64,000 bases of DNA. Origin: Zygnema cylindricum. Its lineage: Eukaryota > Streptophyta > Zygnematophyceae > Zygnematales > Zygnemataceae. The stretch is from contig JBBHKE010000853.1 in the NCBI GenBank assembly GCA_037447655.1, positions 36,873 to 100,872 of the forward strand. Direction: 5' to 3'. The stretch's first letter is position 1; each line of letters opens with the position of its first letter. Both the position numbers and the translations under genes were made by a program. Below are positions 1 through 21,061 of the stretch, piece by piece. The notes under the pieces were generated by a model. The model did no database searches. It worked only from the letters and a program-made list of their open reading frames with translations, and had not been told where the DNA came from.

Positions 1-63
1 AACCCTTTTCTTGAAGCTCCAGTACTGTACACATTTGCGTTTCCCAAGCAATGACGAAAACTA

Positions 64-602
64 CACCGCGCATCGTTATTAGTGTCAAAGTTTAAATAGT
101 GTGGAAGTAAATATACCGTCATTGACGCTAATTAAGATTTAAAAAAAAAAAAAAAAAAAGGTGTATTCTAATTTCGGCGTTTATGCTAATTTGGGAACAG
201 CAAAAATGGAATATTCGTTGTACGATTATATACATTAATATATGTATCCGTACAAAATATTGAAAATCGTACGCCGTCGTGAAATTTAAATATCCGTACA
301 TGTAAGACTAATTTACGTGTCAGAACAATCCCCTTTTTTTAGCGCACGATCCTATGCGTGCGCGTCTGATTTAACTCATTTTTTGTAAAATTTTCAATTG
401 AAAAGGTACATTTATGTACGGTCTGACATTGACCGTACACCACACTATTTAGATATTATTGTAATTCGTCCTTTACGCTATTTTGTACGTTACCTTAATT
501 AACGTCAAGGAAAAATTAAAATCATGTATCCTATTTGAGGAAAAAAATCAAAATTTTAAGAACCCAAATTAGTGTCGTTGACACTAATAACGATGCGCGG
601 TG
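64..602. mobile_element. MITE-1, TA-flanked miniature inverted-repeat element
   Basis: The left end CACCGCGCATCGTTATTAGT (64 onward) returns as its reverse complement at the right end (ending 602); about 25 bases match without a break. Both ends are flanked by TA (62-63 and 603-604), the target duplication expected of Tc1/mariner-type transposition. The interior is AT-rich, has no ORF of note and repeats short motifs such as ACGCTAATTA. No transposase is present, so it would be a non-autonomous element. Confidence 0.65.
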
Positions 603-689
603 TACAGTACACTTCGGGAAATCGGGTTATTCTTTTCTGTAGGTTTCAGCAGCTGATGCTCGTACTCCGCTCTGCAGTACAGTACAGTA

Positions 690-1237
690 CACCGTCAATC
701 GCTATTAGAGTAAAGGAATAAATAGCGTAAAAAAAAATTAGTGTTTTTAACACTAATCGGATTTTTTTTTTTTTGAAAAAAAATATATATACTAATTAAT
801 CCCTAACTGTAATTAGGGTTGCCTGAATAATAAATACCCGCCCTTTCAATGTCTACACTAATATGTGTATTTGTACAAAATCTGACAACTCGTACGCCGT
901 CGTGCTGTTCACACGGTCGACGGACGAACATATGAGAACGTGATTTTTGTCGACGAGTTTGCATCTCTTTCTTCCAGTGCACATTCACATGTGTGCGCAA
1001 TAATGTTAAGTGTCTTTTTATTCCTTTGTAATTCAAAAAGTACTATTTCGTACTAAAATATCCTGTCCGTACGACACACTATTTCCATCACAGTGTACTT
1101 CCCTTATTAACGCTAATTGAAAAATAAACCTAATTAGAATAATGGAAAAAATAGAATTATGGATTGTATTTCGGGTTTTTTTTTTTGAAAAAAGGGCACC
1201 GAATTGGCGTTATATACTCTAATAGCGATTGACGGTG
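690..1237. mobile_element. MITE-2, same family type as MITE-1
   Basis: The left end CACCGTCAATCGCTATTAGA is repeated in inverse orientation at the right end (ending 1237), about 23 bases perfect. TA flanks lie at 688-689 and 1238-1239. Size (548 bp), CACCG terminus, AT-rich filling and TA flanks match MITE-1, but the inner part of the inverted repeat differs, so these are two subfamilies or old members. The only ORF inside (803-1036, minus) has no recognisable product and is not called. Confidence 0.65.
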
Positions 1238-1401
1238 TACCTGCAGGCAAGCTGATTCTGAAGGGTTTTTGGAAGCCTTTCTATTCTGCTTTCAACTAAT
1301 ATTTATGAACTGCCGACCGTTTCTCAAGGCATCGATGAACCCGCTTCTGCCAGAGGAAGACTTCCTTCTTTAGAGTTTTTTCAGGGAATTCGAGGCTTCC
1401 A

Positions 1402-9694
<8,293 letters not shown>

Positions 9695-12688
9695 TCTGAA
9701 GTTAGGAATAGGACAGCTGTTTATTTGTACAGATTTAGGGTTCTTCATTGTAGTGTCAAACGTTTTAGTCGTCATTGCTGTTGGACAAGGAGGGAGTCAC
9801 TCCTTTGGTGGTTGTTTTCTTTGTTTATTACAACTATTGTATGGAGTGTATGAGCAGGAATGTTGGATACGTCAGTTGGTACAGTAAGACTACGATGCAA
9901 ATGGTTTCACGTTCGTATTGATTTTATGAATTTCTATGTTACAATACTTTTTACGGAATTCACTTACATGTTGTTTGATTGCGTATTCACCCAATCTGTG
10001 AAAATGACTTCAGTGGCGAAAATGGACAACCACGGATTGGTGATGGTGACATTGCAAGATGAGCTCTGGATTGTATATCATGTGAAAATGACAGACCCAA
10101 TCATCTACTGTTGCATCCTCGGCGATGTGACAAAGTGTGTTTTCATGGCAAATAACCAATTACCCGGTACTTTAGGGTTTTCTAACATGTACAGGACAAT
10201 GTTTTTGATGGATGTCAGGTTTCTGCCTTTCCTACTTCATTTCCTTTTCCCGTCTTTATCTTCAAGGCTTGAACCTCCCATTCCAGGATTTCACATTCCA
10301 GTAATCTGTCCTGAAAGGAAGCCGGAGGCGATTCCTTTTGAGCCACCTTCTGGAACTGTTTTTTATCGCTTAACTTGAGGTTTATTCTATGTTTTTGTTT
10401 GGTTTTTTTCTTAGATGGCCCTGATTTCCGTATGTAAGCTTGTGACCTACAGGCAAATATCCAGCGATTCGTACGATCTAGGTTATCTTGTGTATCAATA
10501 GCCTCTTAACCATTATGTACTTGTACCTTTTCTTTACACACCGGTAGTCTATGTATTGGTATGCATATCGATTCCATACAGAGGTAAGATAAATATCTGA
10601 TATTTTGCCGGTACAACATCCGACATGGCGATATGGAAATAAACGCATCTTAGAGATTTTCGTAAGGTTTTCTTAGTATTTTATGCCCTTGTACTCTTTC
10701 CACAAAATATTGTTAGCCTAAACTGTTTCATTTCATGTAAGTTTACATGATAGATTTGTTATTGTGAAGAGGGAAACTATAGGAGACATAAAAAAGTAGG
10801 TTTCTATTGATTAAATTGTTTAGTGTTTTCTCACATTCTTACCATCTAGGAAATTGTTCAAGGTAGATGACAATTGTCAACTAGGAATTAGAAACCATTT
10901 TTTCACTTGGTAATTACAGTTTTAATTCTGATTTACTTATGAACATGATATTTTGCGCTATTACTGTTAAAATTTTGATTGGAGTAATGAGTTCAGCACA
11001 GTACTTTCGTTCTACTAATTCAACTTTTTTGAACATAAGTGTTGCGCAATCCTGATTGGAGTCCGTACTTTACGCTGGATTGTGATATGTGACATGGCAT
11101 GCTAAACATTGTACAGAGAATAACACTATATAGTGCGTAGTACTAGAAATAGTATATTAGTAATAGAATGCATGTGCAAGTACACCAGCAATAACAATTT
11201 GTTCGCCCCGGCTCGATACATCAGGTCCCTTGGCCGTTCGATCGTGATAGGCAATCTACCTACGCACAACCCTATTAACTAAGGGCATTGCCTAATGAAA
11301 TTGTAACTTAGCGAACTTACTTTGTATTCTAGCGTAGATTCTTCGTACACGGTTTTCAAGTGTTTCCATGTATAACTACGAAATTGTAACTTAAGGGTGT
11401 GACGATTGTATACGTTGAAATGTTCGTGACGGTTGTCAACGTCTGCAATTTGTCTTGAAGCCCGTATTTGTTTTAAAAAATTGGAATGTCGCAAGACACA
11501 TCGTATTTTTTGAAACGTTCTGTTATGTCGTATGTCTTTGCGTGACATCGTAGACGTACAACCTTCCAGCCATGGCTAAATGAACTGCTTTTGCATTTCC
11601 CTTTCCTGTCCGGACTCTAAGAATGGACAAAGAATTCTAGAGCCCCCTACAAAATAAGAAACATTTTTTTTTGGGGGCGCGTTTGCTGGATTCTTCCCAG
11701 CGTGACTTGGTTCGCACACGTGCGTCTAACCCCAACATTGTGCCTTCCTCCAGTGGTGCCGCGAAGTAGTGAAGTTTGGAGTGAAGGAGGGGGAAGGTGA
11801 GAGAGCAGCGATCTGTAGTGGCGCCTTCATGGATTTTTCACCTTTCTGTGCTTTGAGGCCCCTGCAAAAAAAAATCCGTACAAGATGCAAGCGGACAAAA
11901 AGCGGCAACAAAAGCTTTTTTTTTCGGCGTCAAAAACCTTTGAAAACATTTAACACGTGCAAATATGTATTTCTATTTGTGAAAGCGGTGTTACTTCATT
12001 TAAAACACACCGCCGATGTGTTTTAAGATAAATTTGAGGATGACGCGACATTGGGTCGAAAAAACAAAAGATGACAACTTGTAGTACATCCTCAGTTTTA
12101 AGGTGACGCAAAATGTAAACATTTTTGCAATTTCTTCTTACGGTTGTAACTTTGGCAAAACTGCACTAAGTTTTTGAAGAAAACAACAGAGAAAAACCTT
12201 TACTTAGGGTATTTTCGCATATAACCGAAACTTAGTCTTGCTACTTTGTTTTTTAGCGAAGATTCTCCGTAAAGCTTCCAGAGCATGCAGATGTAAACGC
12301 AAATAACTTGTCACTTAAAAAAGTGACTTACGTAGACGTGTACGAAGAACTGTGACAGATGAAGTGGTACACAAAATGAGGCGAAACTTCCACTCGCCTT
12401 CAATTTGAGGCGTTTCTCCGCATGCTGTACAATTTTTGTGACTTCATTAGTTCGTAATGTCCGTTCGCCACATTGTGACGTGTCGAAACCCTAAAATACC
12501 TTTCCCTGTCGCACAAAATTTGCGGTTTCGTTTATCGTCTTCCCACTTGCCGACAGGTGGCCAATATTTTTCATACGCCGTATGTGGGAAGACACGTGTT
12601 TTTGAGAGAGACGGCCCCTGTATGGATCAGCGCACGCAAAATATTACGCTCAGGCTGGAAACGTGCAGTGTGTTTTTTTTTGGTACTC
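9695..12688. other. Intergenic, no supportable gene
   Basis: This is the 3' flank of the dihydrouridine synthase gene. The ORF at 9860-10378 (172 codons) shows no recognisable domain and codes for a low-complexity hydrophobic mixture, so it is not called. AT-rich sequence continues, with scattered TACG-containing words. No tRNA, LTR or transposase signature was found. Confidence 0.5.
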
Positions 12689-12856
12689 CGCGCACAAAAA
12701 TTGTAAAAAACTTCAGACACGTGCGACAGTATCTGTCTATTCGCTCACCTTATTGGACTTTATTTCAAATCACGCGCACAAAAATTGTAAAAAACTTCAG
12801 ACACGTGCGACAGTATCTGTCTATTCGCTCACCTTATTGGACTTTATTTCAAATCA
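12689..12856. repeat. Exact 84-bp tandem duplication
   Basis: CGCGCACAAAAATTGTAAAA starts at 12689 and again at 12773. The two 84-bp copies look identical and abut directly. Because 84 is a multiple of three, an ORF at 12457-12879 stays open through both, but its product is unrecognised and the reading frame is probably incidental. Confidence 0.85.
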
Positions 12857-13282
12857 CCTTGCGAGGTGATTTGATGTAAAGTTTGAACATGTGTAGAACG
12901 GATGCGAAAGTGGGTCGAAATGCGCTAAACGACAAATTAGACCGCGCTAGACGACAAAGTAATGTACGTATTAAGGTTCAGGGTAATGCATTCTTGTACG
13001 GTGGTAATTTCTATTTTTTGGTACGGTTGCGGATTTTCTCGTTTTTTTCTAAGTTATGGAGGAAAACTACAAAAAATAACTGTAACTTTAGCACATGCGA
13101 AAATACCCTTATAGTCACACGGCGTTGTACCGTGACTTTGAAATTGCGTACGTTGACGTACGCTCTCGACCATACTATCTTTATTAAAAATCATTGCCCT
13201 TTGGTCGCCGTTTTGAAAACCTTTAAATAGGGCGGTGTCTATGCGTCCTCGCGACCCAAAACGTCACGTCCCTTACGGCCGC

Positions 13283-13690
13283 GTCAGCGACGGCGTCTCG
13301 ACCGCAACAACGACAGCGATAGCGACGACGACCATGACAGCGACCACGACAGCGACGACGACCGCGACAGCCACAGCGAAAGCGACCAAAACAGCGACTA
13401 CGAAGCGTTAGACGACTACACCGACGAAAGATGTGATGTACGGATGACCACGAAGCGTTAGATGACTACACCGACAATGAAAGATGTGATGTACGGATGT
13501 GTCCGACCGAAATTAGTGACACTGAACAAATTCAAAGTACGATACATCCGCTTTCCAAAACGACAATGTTGTCGTGACATCGAAAGATGTGATGTACGGA
13601 TGTGTCAAACCGATGCACAAATTCAAAGTACAGTACGGTAGATCCGCTTTAGAAAACGACAATGACGCCATGACGTCGACAGCGCCGTAA
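13283..13690. repeat. GACAGC/GACGAC minisatellite and compound tandem repeats
   Basis: 13283-13400 is a degenerate array of GACAGCGAC-like units. From 13401 a 50-bp unit beginning CGAAGCGTTAGA repeats at 13451. A word AAAGATGTGATGTACGGATG occurs three times (about 13427, 13481, 13582), and an ACAAATTCAAAGTA unit recurs about 91 bp apart near 13527 and 13617. No coding potential is supported. Confidence 0.7.
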
Positions 13691-15525
13691 ATACACCGAC
13701 TAAGGTAACATAAATTAAATTGAATCAAAAAAAATTCCACGACCACGACAATGACCACAACCACGACCATACCGACCGGATCACTTTAAAGGTAGGCGCG
13801 GTTCTCCAAAAGTGGCGCAAAGGTTAAAGCAGGAGTGTATCGCAGGACCATCCAGGGATAAGGTACAGGTGTTCGTTTTTTGGAACCGGCATGAAAAACG
13901 GGCATGAAAAAAGGGCATTTTTAATTGGAGGGGTACATGTCCGTGTAACGGGCGTTGATTTACTTGTCAAAGAAAATTACAGGAGTACTGTATGGTTACG
14001 TACCCTTTTAGCAATCTCGGAGAGAAGTATGCCAGATTAGCGTTACAATAGCGTTTACGTACCTTTATGACAAACCATACGGTGATATAATGTTTTAATT
14101 CAGAACTATTGTGGATTATATTATATTATTAATGGTCCACAATGACCATACACAATGTGGTCCACGAACGTCATCAAAAAGGGAGAATTTGTCCTATTTG
14201 TTTCCGGTCGAGGCGTGGCGTAATTCACGGGCATCCGAACGATCGGACGGTGGTTATTGGTTCCGTACAATCTAGAATGTCACAGAAACCTAAAGGTGTG
14301 TGCCCATGTATTTCAACTAAGGGTTTTTTTCCCGTCGTTTTGACAGAAAATGGGACTTGCAACGAGAATATCTTACGCTGTACGAAAAATGGGGAAGAAC
14401 CAAAGTACATTTTTGTCATCTTGGAACTTTGAATGGCACGTCAATTTTGCGTTATTATTATCGCGACCCATTTTCACGTCACGCCAGCTCGTCTTCACAC
14501 TTGTACTGGAATCAAATCGCGACCTGATTTTAATTAAAAAAACAACATATTGACGAATAACAAAACAGTATTGCACATGTGAAACGTTTTCGAAAAGTTT
14601 TGAACGAGGGAGAATACACGCTATTTTTTTCACTGCTCGTCACACGCATGTACGTCCGAAAATGACAAGCAGGTACGAAAGAAATTCGTTAAGGTCTCAT
14701 ACCTCCACTTTCATTCATGAGTTCTTTGCAAAAGTTTACGTCGTCCTCCTCTCTCTCACTCTTTCTCACTCGGTCGCTCCTCTTTCTTTATTCTTTAAAT
14801 GAAATGCAACAATAATAATATCAAATGAAAGATTTTTTTATTATTTTTCTTTAATATTTTTGGTCTTAGTTTGATGGCACATCGAATGATATAAAATAAG
14901 AAAAAGAAATCGGGAAGCCATAGCGGAAAATCTACGTCCTGGTGACGTCGCAAGGTAGCATGACTTGGCTATGTCACAAAACCCTAAACATCTACAATGG
15001 CACAAAAACCTTGATGTCTACAACCGTCACCGTTTTTGTAGACGTCACCAATTTTAGGAAGTTTCGTAGTCGTATATATTTCGTTTCGTACTCTGTCGCA
15101 CACTTTGTAGACGTCTACAACTATCATATATTTGAAGTAATGAAGGCGGAAGTAACAATTGACATAGGAACACTTTGAAAGGTACACCGTAAAATTTACG
15201 CTAAAATCTAATGTAACATTTCAAAGTTTCGGTTACATGAGCACACACCCTAAGATTCGAACCGACCGCTCGGTTATACGAAACTGACGGCCAAAAACGT
15301 CACTAGGACCATAATGACGTAGCAAAACCGTATCGGATTTAGAACAGAATGTCCATGCTGCTTTTGTAAAAAGTAAGGTTGTCTTTTGTGCATTTGATTT
15401 TGGTGTGGACATTTCTAGATAATGTATTCGAATATAACACAGAGTATTACTGTACCAAAAGTATGAAACTGTGTTATGATTGGCCGGTTCGTCTCTCAAG
15501 GCTGTGAGGGCGTACATTAAGACTA
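13691..15525. other. Intergenic, apart from the repeat arm at 13845
   Basis: No gene recognised. Short ORFs on both strands (for example 14142-14432 plus and 15233-15517 minus) have no domain signature. A TACACCG end-like word at 15183 resembles a MITE terminus but no partner was found. Confidence 0.45.
13845..13967 (-). repeat. Dispersed inverted repeat, arm 2
   Basis: Read on the minus strand from 13967 it begins ACAAGTAAATCAACGCCCGT and follows the segment at 4871-4981, with a few substitutions and small gaps. The arms are about 9 kb apart and face each other. Flanking bases show no obvious target duplication. Confidence 0.6.
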
Positions 15526-15740
15526 CACCGTGAATAACTATTTATGTTATTGTTTTTTTCGTCTCTTAAAACATTTTTTCTCCGTATACACATGACGGAT
15601 TGTCGATTCGACGGTTCGATTGAAAGTTAAGGTTCTCAGATTTCGATTAGTCGTCTCCGTTTGAAAATCGGACATGTGTGTTCGAATAAAAAATGTTTTG
15701 AGTGGCAAAAAAGTGTTAACACTAATAGGGATACACGGTG
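15526..15740. mobile_element. MITE-3, short TA-flanked element
   Basis: The left end CACCGTGAATAACTATTTAT is matched in inverse orientation by CACCGTGTATCCCTATTAGT at the right end, about 80% identical over 25 bases. TA lies on both sides (15524-15525, 15741-15742). Same terminal CACCG signature as MITE-1 and MITE-2 but only 215 bp. There is no internal ORF. Confidence 0.5.
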
Positions 15741-18359
15741 TAGAGGTGAACTTTTGTAGACCATCAACAGCCTTCCATATACTGATGTTTTGGAAATTTT
15801 GAGGAGCGATATCATGCAATGTCTTCAATATATTGGAATGAAACTTTGCGGACTTGTGGAGTGCTATCTGAATTACTTGTGTGTGAAGTTTCGTTTTGTT
15901 TGCTTCTCTACGTGACCGGGTACGTCTGGTGAAAGTAGCTTTGATTAGCATAGCAATGTGACAAAAAATGACGCGACTTTGAAAGTGGCCAGGAAAAAAA
16001 CAACCACTAACAATGATGTGATAGTCATTAAAAGCACAAGTTAACATGCATAGAAGAAAATTTCCAAAAGAAAAAGAAAATGACGTCACTCTTAATAGTT
16101 TCTCTCTCTTATTAGCAATCATATTAATGTTATTGTTGAGTCTCATTATGAAATCGAGAAAACTTTGCACGAAAAAAAGTAGCTTACTTCTCTATAGTGT
16201 TACTTTAGTTACACCGTGAACCTCTATCAACGTTAATACTATTTAACTCGTAAAAACTTTTGTTGCTCATTAACCATAACAAAACGTTTTTAACCCTAAT
16301 TTTTTTTCCTCAACGTTGATTCTGTTGAATAGTTCGTAATCGTCCACGTCACTCGGACCGGAAATATAATTATTAAAGCAAAAACAATCTTCATATAAAT
16401 TGTTTTTTAACGCTAAATTTGATTAGTGTGGATAAGTTTTGTTAGGAACATTATTACCAACGGTAAAACGGTTTCTTCATAACCACTAAAATTACCCAAC
16501 GTTAGATTTATTTCTTACAAAATGAACAGAGGAGATTAAAAAAGTACAATATTTCAGTCTGAAATACCATTTTCTTACACAAACCAATCATCTCTATTAA
16601 TGGTAAATCGACACTAGTCCACAAATACCGTTATTTACTGAGGTAGTTTCAAAACTGCAAATGAAAATGGTCGAAGTACAATATTTAGTGTTCAAACATG
16701 CTTGATTTGCTCATGCATTCTCGACGATACACCTTCACCTCCACTATTTGCATCACATTTTATCACGGAAAAACAAAATCTGATATTTTTGCAATCTCAA
16801 TGGAATTCGAAGTTTATTTTCGGAAACATAAATTGAAGAAGATAAAATAACAATTGAACAATAATTATTTAACCCTAATCATGCTTGTAACCTTAATCCT
16901 ACAAGAGAACTTTGCTCTTCATAAAATAGCAGAGCAAAAGAAGTGGAACCCATGGAAATGGTTACCTATACTAAATACTGATGGTTACTAATACTATACC
17001 TATACTATGGAAAGCTTTTATGGAGGAAAGCAGAAGATTTTATTATAAAAAATGCGACGGTTAAACCATCTGAGTCCAAAACGTGATTGAAATGGAAAAC
17101 TGTTCAGTACCATTAAAGGTTATGAAAAACCCAAAAGCATGAATAAAAACAACAAAGGATAACAAGACATTGATAATATAGTGAATTATAAATGTAATAC
17201 CAATATTAGTATAGCTACACCATATTGCGCTACACCAAGTGGATTAATAACGACCACCTGATTACGCATTGTCTGTATTTTTTTGTAAATAATAATTAAC
17301 AATTTTTGGTCATAAAAAATTTGGCACTTGAATTAGTGCTTTCAACTCTAATAGTAGTACGTTGTGCAGTGAACTTGATAGTCTAGGCCGACTAGGCGGC
17401 AATGCAACAAACATGTCTTTACGGTAAATTCAACATAGTTCGACATATCGTACAACAATTCACATATCAAAAGCTGAGATCTTCCAGCATGGCATCATGG
17501 TCACCTTAACGATTCTTCCCGTTTGGTGACGTGGTGGATTCTTAACGTCTCATGCATGGAATAGAGATTTGGAAAATTTTGAATGTTATAGAAATGGACG
17601 TGAACGAAGAAATTCATTTGGAAAGGATTTTGCGGGATGGGCTAGAGTGTACAAGAGTAGAGGTTGAAATAAAATTTATCGCAATAATCAAAATTGAAAA
17701 ATCCCTATGAATAATATGTTTCATTTAAGAAAGGTTGACAATTCTTGAGGACACGAAAGGAACAAAAAGGTAACATAAAAGGGGAAAACATCAGACTAGA
17801 TCAACCCACAAGAACCAAGAATACTTTGAGAATCGAATAAAAAACAATAAAAGGTTAAGTTAAAGATGCGAATAAAGATAGACAAAAACCTAAACCAAGA
17901 AAAACATAAACTATATCATCCTGTGGACCTGTGTGTAATATAAGTAAGCTTCTTAAGGGATCACCGCCGCAAGCCACCATGCCTTGGTGGAGCAGCTCCG
18001 TTTTGCTTCTCTTGCTGAAAAAATAATTTAGGGGGGTGGTGGTGAGTAGGAGCATTGAACAAAAAAACGACCTCCATTGCGAATTTCTTAAAAGCCATGG
18101 AAGAAAGAAAAAAGCTGTTTTTTCACTATCGCATGTCACCAAGTCGAATGATTTTTTTGTGCTTTGCCGTTCGGCTGCAGTTATGGGCTTGGCAGCAAGC
18201 TACAGTCTCCATCTCTACAAGGGACAGTGATTCATTAAGGTCAACACTTAGAATTAGCCATACTAAATTCAATTTGCACGTGGTTCATAATACGCCACTC
18301 GATTAAATGATTTTCATCAACACTAGATTGTTACGTTGAATCTGAAAAACACTCCCTTA
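15741..18359. other. AT-rich intergenic DNA, no gene supported
   Basis: The minus-strand ORF 15547-16170 overlaps MITE-3 and shows no known domain. A TA-CACCGTGAA end-like sequence at 16210 lacks a clear partner (a weak one ends near 17371). Nothing else is recognised until copia pol remnants begin near 18360. Confidence 0.4.
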
Positions 18360-18707
18360 AATTAGAAGATTCACAATTTTATTTTCATTTTTTTCCCTTA
18401 CGAAGCTCAATATTATGTCCATATGTTTAGCTTTGAAATGATGTTTTGGATTGGCTACAATTGCAATAGAAGCCTGAATATCACAAAAGAGTTTATGCAC
18501 TTGGACCTTCATATACCCCAATTTTTACAACAAGGACTTGACCCACATTAATTCTTTCACAACAGAACAAGAGGCCATATACTCAGCCTTCATAGTAGAC
18601 TAAGCAACCACCTTTTGTCGCTTATTTCTCCAACAGCAAGCACCTTCCCCCACATACAACACATACCCAGAAGTGCATCTTCTCATAAGTTCATCCCCAT
18701 AACTGGT
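18360..18707 (-). pseudogene. Copia RNase H fragment
   Basis: The minus strand reads as the C-terminal RNase H part of a Ty1/copia polyprotein: SYGDELMRRCTSGY, then an EAEYMASCS-like stretch, then KHHFKAKHMDI, ending near the polyprotein C-terminus. There are several in-frame stops. The first recognisable RNase H residues directly abut an LTR end at 18708, so gag, protease, integrase and reverse transcriptase are all missing. It is a dead, internally deleted fragment. Confidence 0.75.
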
Positions 18708-19714
18708 TGCAACTGTGAGACCTCCATAGGTCCTCAGAGTAGGCAACTCACACGAAGCCACTAAGATAACCCTGGCCCCTTTGTGTTTCAGCAAGAATAA
18801 CTGTCACTCTGACAGACAAAAACTCTGACCACACCCACCTTTGTGAAGGCAAGACTCCCCGGAGTCTATAGCAAAAAGAAACTCTGAATTTGCTCTCCTG
18901 AGCAGTTAGTTATGGCTGGTCAAAAATGACCTTTATATTTACAAGCTTTCTTAGAGAGAGGTACCTCAATATCACTAAGTCTTCGTTAGCCTACTCACGA
19001 CTACCTACTACTTAACCCTAGTTCTATAGGAACACTATATAGTACAAAAAGGTACAATGGGCGATGTACTTATTGTACGTCTATTGTACGACATAGTCTA
19101 CAAGGTAACACCTTTCAATTTGAGAGCTATGGTTCCTCCTCCCATCTTCTCCGGTATCAAATAATGCTACACTACGTGGCAGCGCGTGACGCTATCTCCG
19201 AATGCCGCCAAAATTTCACTTTGGGTGGCGGCTACAATGCTGGCCGTCAGATCAAAATATATTTTACACGGTTCAGATTCCCGTACATGCATGAATTGAT
19301 CCTTTTCGTTAGTTTGGTGTTAATTAGCCGATTCGTTAATGTTCATATATCTTTCAAATCTGTCACGTGTATCGTTTCGTAGCGCATTAATGTTTAAGAC
19401 GCCCGGCTATATAGAATCTAGAGGTCGTAGGTTCAAATCCGGAATTAGACAATATTTTGGTAAAATATCATCTACTTCAAAATTTGCCACTTTTTTAATA
19501 TGGCGACAGCTATGGCATGCCATTGATCCTCACACTCTCTCTCTTTAAAGTATAACTAAAATAGAGAAGTGAACTAGTAATTACCTCTTTTGAACAACAA
19601 GTGTCTGTCTCACTCTAGGCAACACAAGCAGCCTTAGCTATTACTCCCTCTTCAACCTTCAGTGATTGCGACAAGTATAGGAGTTGAAGATAGGAGTTAG
19701 AGAAAGATTGCGTC
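18708..19714 (-). repeat. Copia LTR (family C), antisense, 5' truncated
   Basis: Read on the minus strand it ends GGAGGTCTCACAGTTGCA, the family-C LTR terminus, and carries the typical family blocks (AGGGGAGC, GACTC-rich U5, CAAGTATAGG-like U3 side). The LTR start is missing: the sequence runs into the family-B LTR at 19715. Divergence from the Copia-1 LTRs is high, so this is an old copy. Confidence 0.65.
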
Positions 19715-20630
19715 TGTCAAGCTCATGTGCTTTTTAGGCATACCTTTATATAACCAAGGATTTCCAAGACCTATTTACCTTGTATGGTCTTCAGAGGACG
19801 GAGGAGTGAGTGCACTAAGCCGGACGAGATCCTTGTATTTCCTAAACTGAGCGGAACGCACTTTATTTGGCGCTTAACGGAGGCCGGACGACAAAGTTCT
19901 ATCGTCTCAAAGATTGCAATTCCGTTATAGGGAACCATTTGCCACCAGCCCCCGTGGGGGGTACATTGTGGATTGCCACGTAACTTTCCGGATTTGCATT
20001 TAGATTATACTGTTAGCCGTCAATAGGAATTTAGTTCAGTCTTAGTTGACTTTTTGTCCATTAATTACGTTATGTCAAAGTCAGGCAAGTTAGTGTCCTT
20101 TTCAGGACTTTGTCTTATAATAGTGGACCAAATAATTACTTCTCGCCGCGGAACTAGCCGCAGTCCGGGGCAGAACTTTTTGCCTCGAGTGTAGTACGGA
20201 TTATTTTGTCTTGTGTTAGTTGAATTACACTTGCTTGCCGCTCATTGGTTAATACCGTAGCTTTGACTTTTGGACTTGCAATTTGACAAACTTTGATGTA
20301 TAAGGCACTTGGGGTCGAAGGAGACAGGTTGCTTTTCAATACTGTCTTCGTGAAAACCCTCAGAAATTCCAACAAACCTTCTTTTGGAGAATCTTTGTGT
20401 TGTTTTGACTTTATTGCCATCTTGGTTTTCGATCTAGCTTTTGTGGAAATCACAGTCCGGGCGGGTAGTTGGCACTATCTTCCTTTTGGGTGATTTTGGA
20501 CTTTTTGCTGTTTGGAACCGAGAAGAGTCTGGTCGGTTCCTTTTGGGTGATTTTGGACTTTTTGCTGTTTGGAACCGAGAAGAGTCTGGTCGGTTCCGAG
20601 CTGCGAACACCAAAGGTTGTAGGAGTACCA
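19715..20630 (+). repeat. Ty3/gypsy family-B LTR
   Basis: Begins TGTCAAGCTCATGTGC and ends GGAGTACCA (TG...CA). A second copy lies on the minus strand at 56342-57202, which defines the borders. It is followed by a leader and a gag start, so it is a 5' LTR. It holds a 57-bp tandem duplication (20482-20597) absent from the other copy. Confidence 0.7.
20482..20597 (+). repeat. 57-bp tandem duplication inside the family-B LTR
   Basis: CCTTTTGGGTGATTTTGGAC starts at 20482 and again at 20539. The copies are identical by eye. The family-B LTR at 56342-57202 has only one copy, so the duplication arose in this copy or its recent parent. Confidence 0.85.
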
Positions 20631-21061
20631 TACCTTTTGATGATACTATCGGGAGAGGGGCCGCCTTTTCGTAATTGTCATCTTAGATTGTTGGTGTATG
20701 TTAAGCTTCCTTCGTCACATATCACATTTTCTATCTTTTATTCTCTTTTCTGGGGCAAGGTGATATTGTTAAATCTGGAAAGCCAATCATATTTATTTAT
20801 ATCTATCTACATGGTAGTGCATTTGTGTCTTCATCTGGAGTTCTCTTAGCTTTGGAGTTACTATTCCGGAGTAAACTAAAACCCCTTGGATGAGGACAGT
20901 GGGTTTTGAGGGAACAAGTGCGATAGACTTACCTTAGAAGAAGCATAGTACTGAAAAGCTACTTGTCTGCTCGGATAATCGGGGATACGAGCTTTATATT
21001 TGGAAGCTCTCTTTTTGGAAGTGAGCACTAGTTACATTTAATACTATTTCTCTTTGTCATC
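20631..21061 (+). other. Leader (5' UTR) of family-B gypsy element
   Basis: Non-coding segment between the LTR and gag. Its last part (about 20930-21061) matches 50341-50477 in front of the other family-B gag, including AGTACTGAAAAGC and TCTGCTCGGAT. The start of the segment should contain the primer-binding site, but no tRNA match was recognised there. Confidence 0.55.

Noticed and set aside
9860-10378. 172-codon ORF downstream of the host gene
   Set aside because: No domain, low-complexity hydrophobic composition, no splice or homology support; probably 3' flank or UTR.
12457-12879. 140-codon ORF across the 84-bp duplication
   Set aside because: Open only because the duplicated unit is a multiple of three; no homology.
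15547-16170. 207-codon minus-strand ORF
   Set aside because: Covers MITE-3 and AT-rich DNA; no recognisable product.
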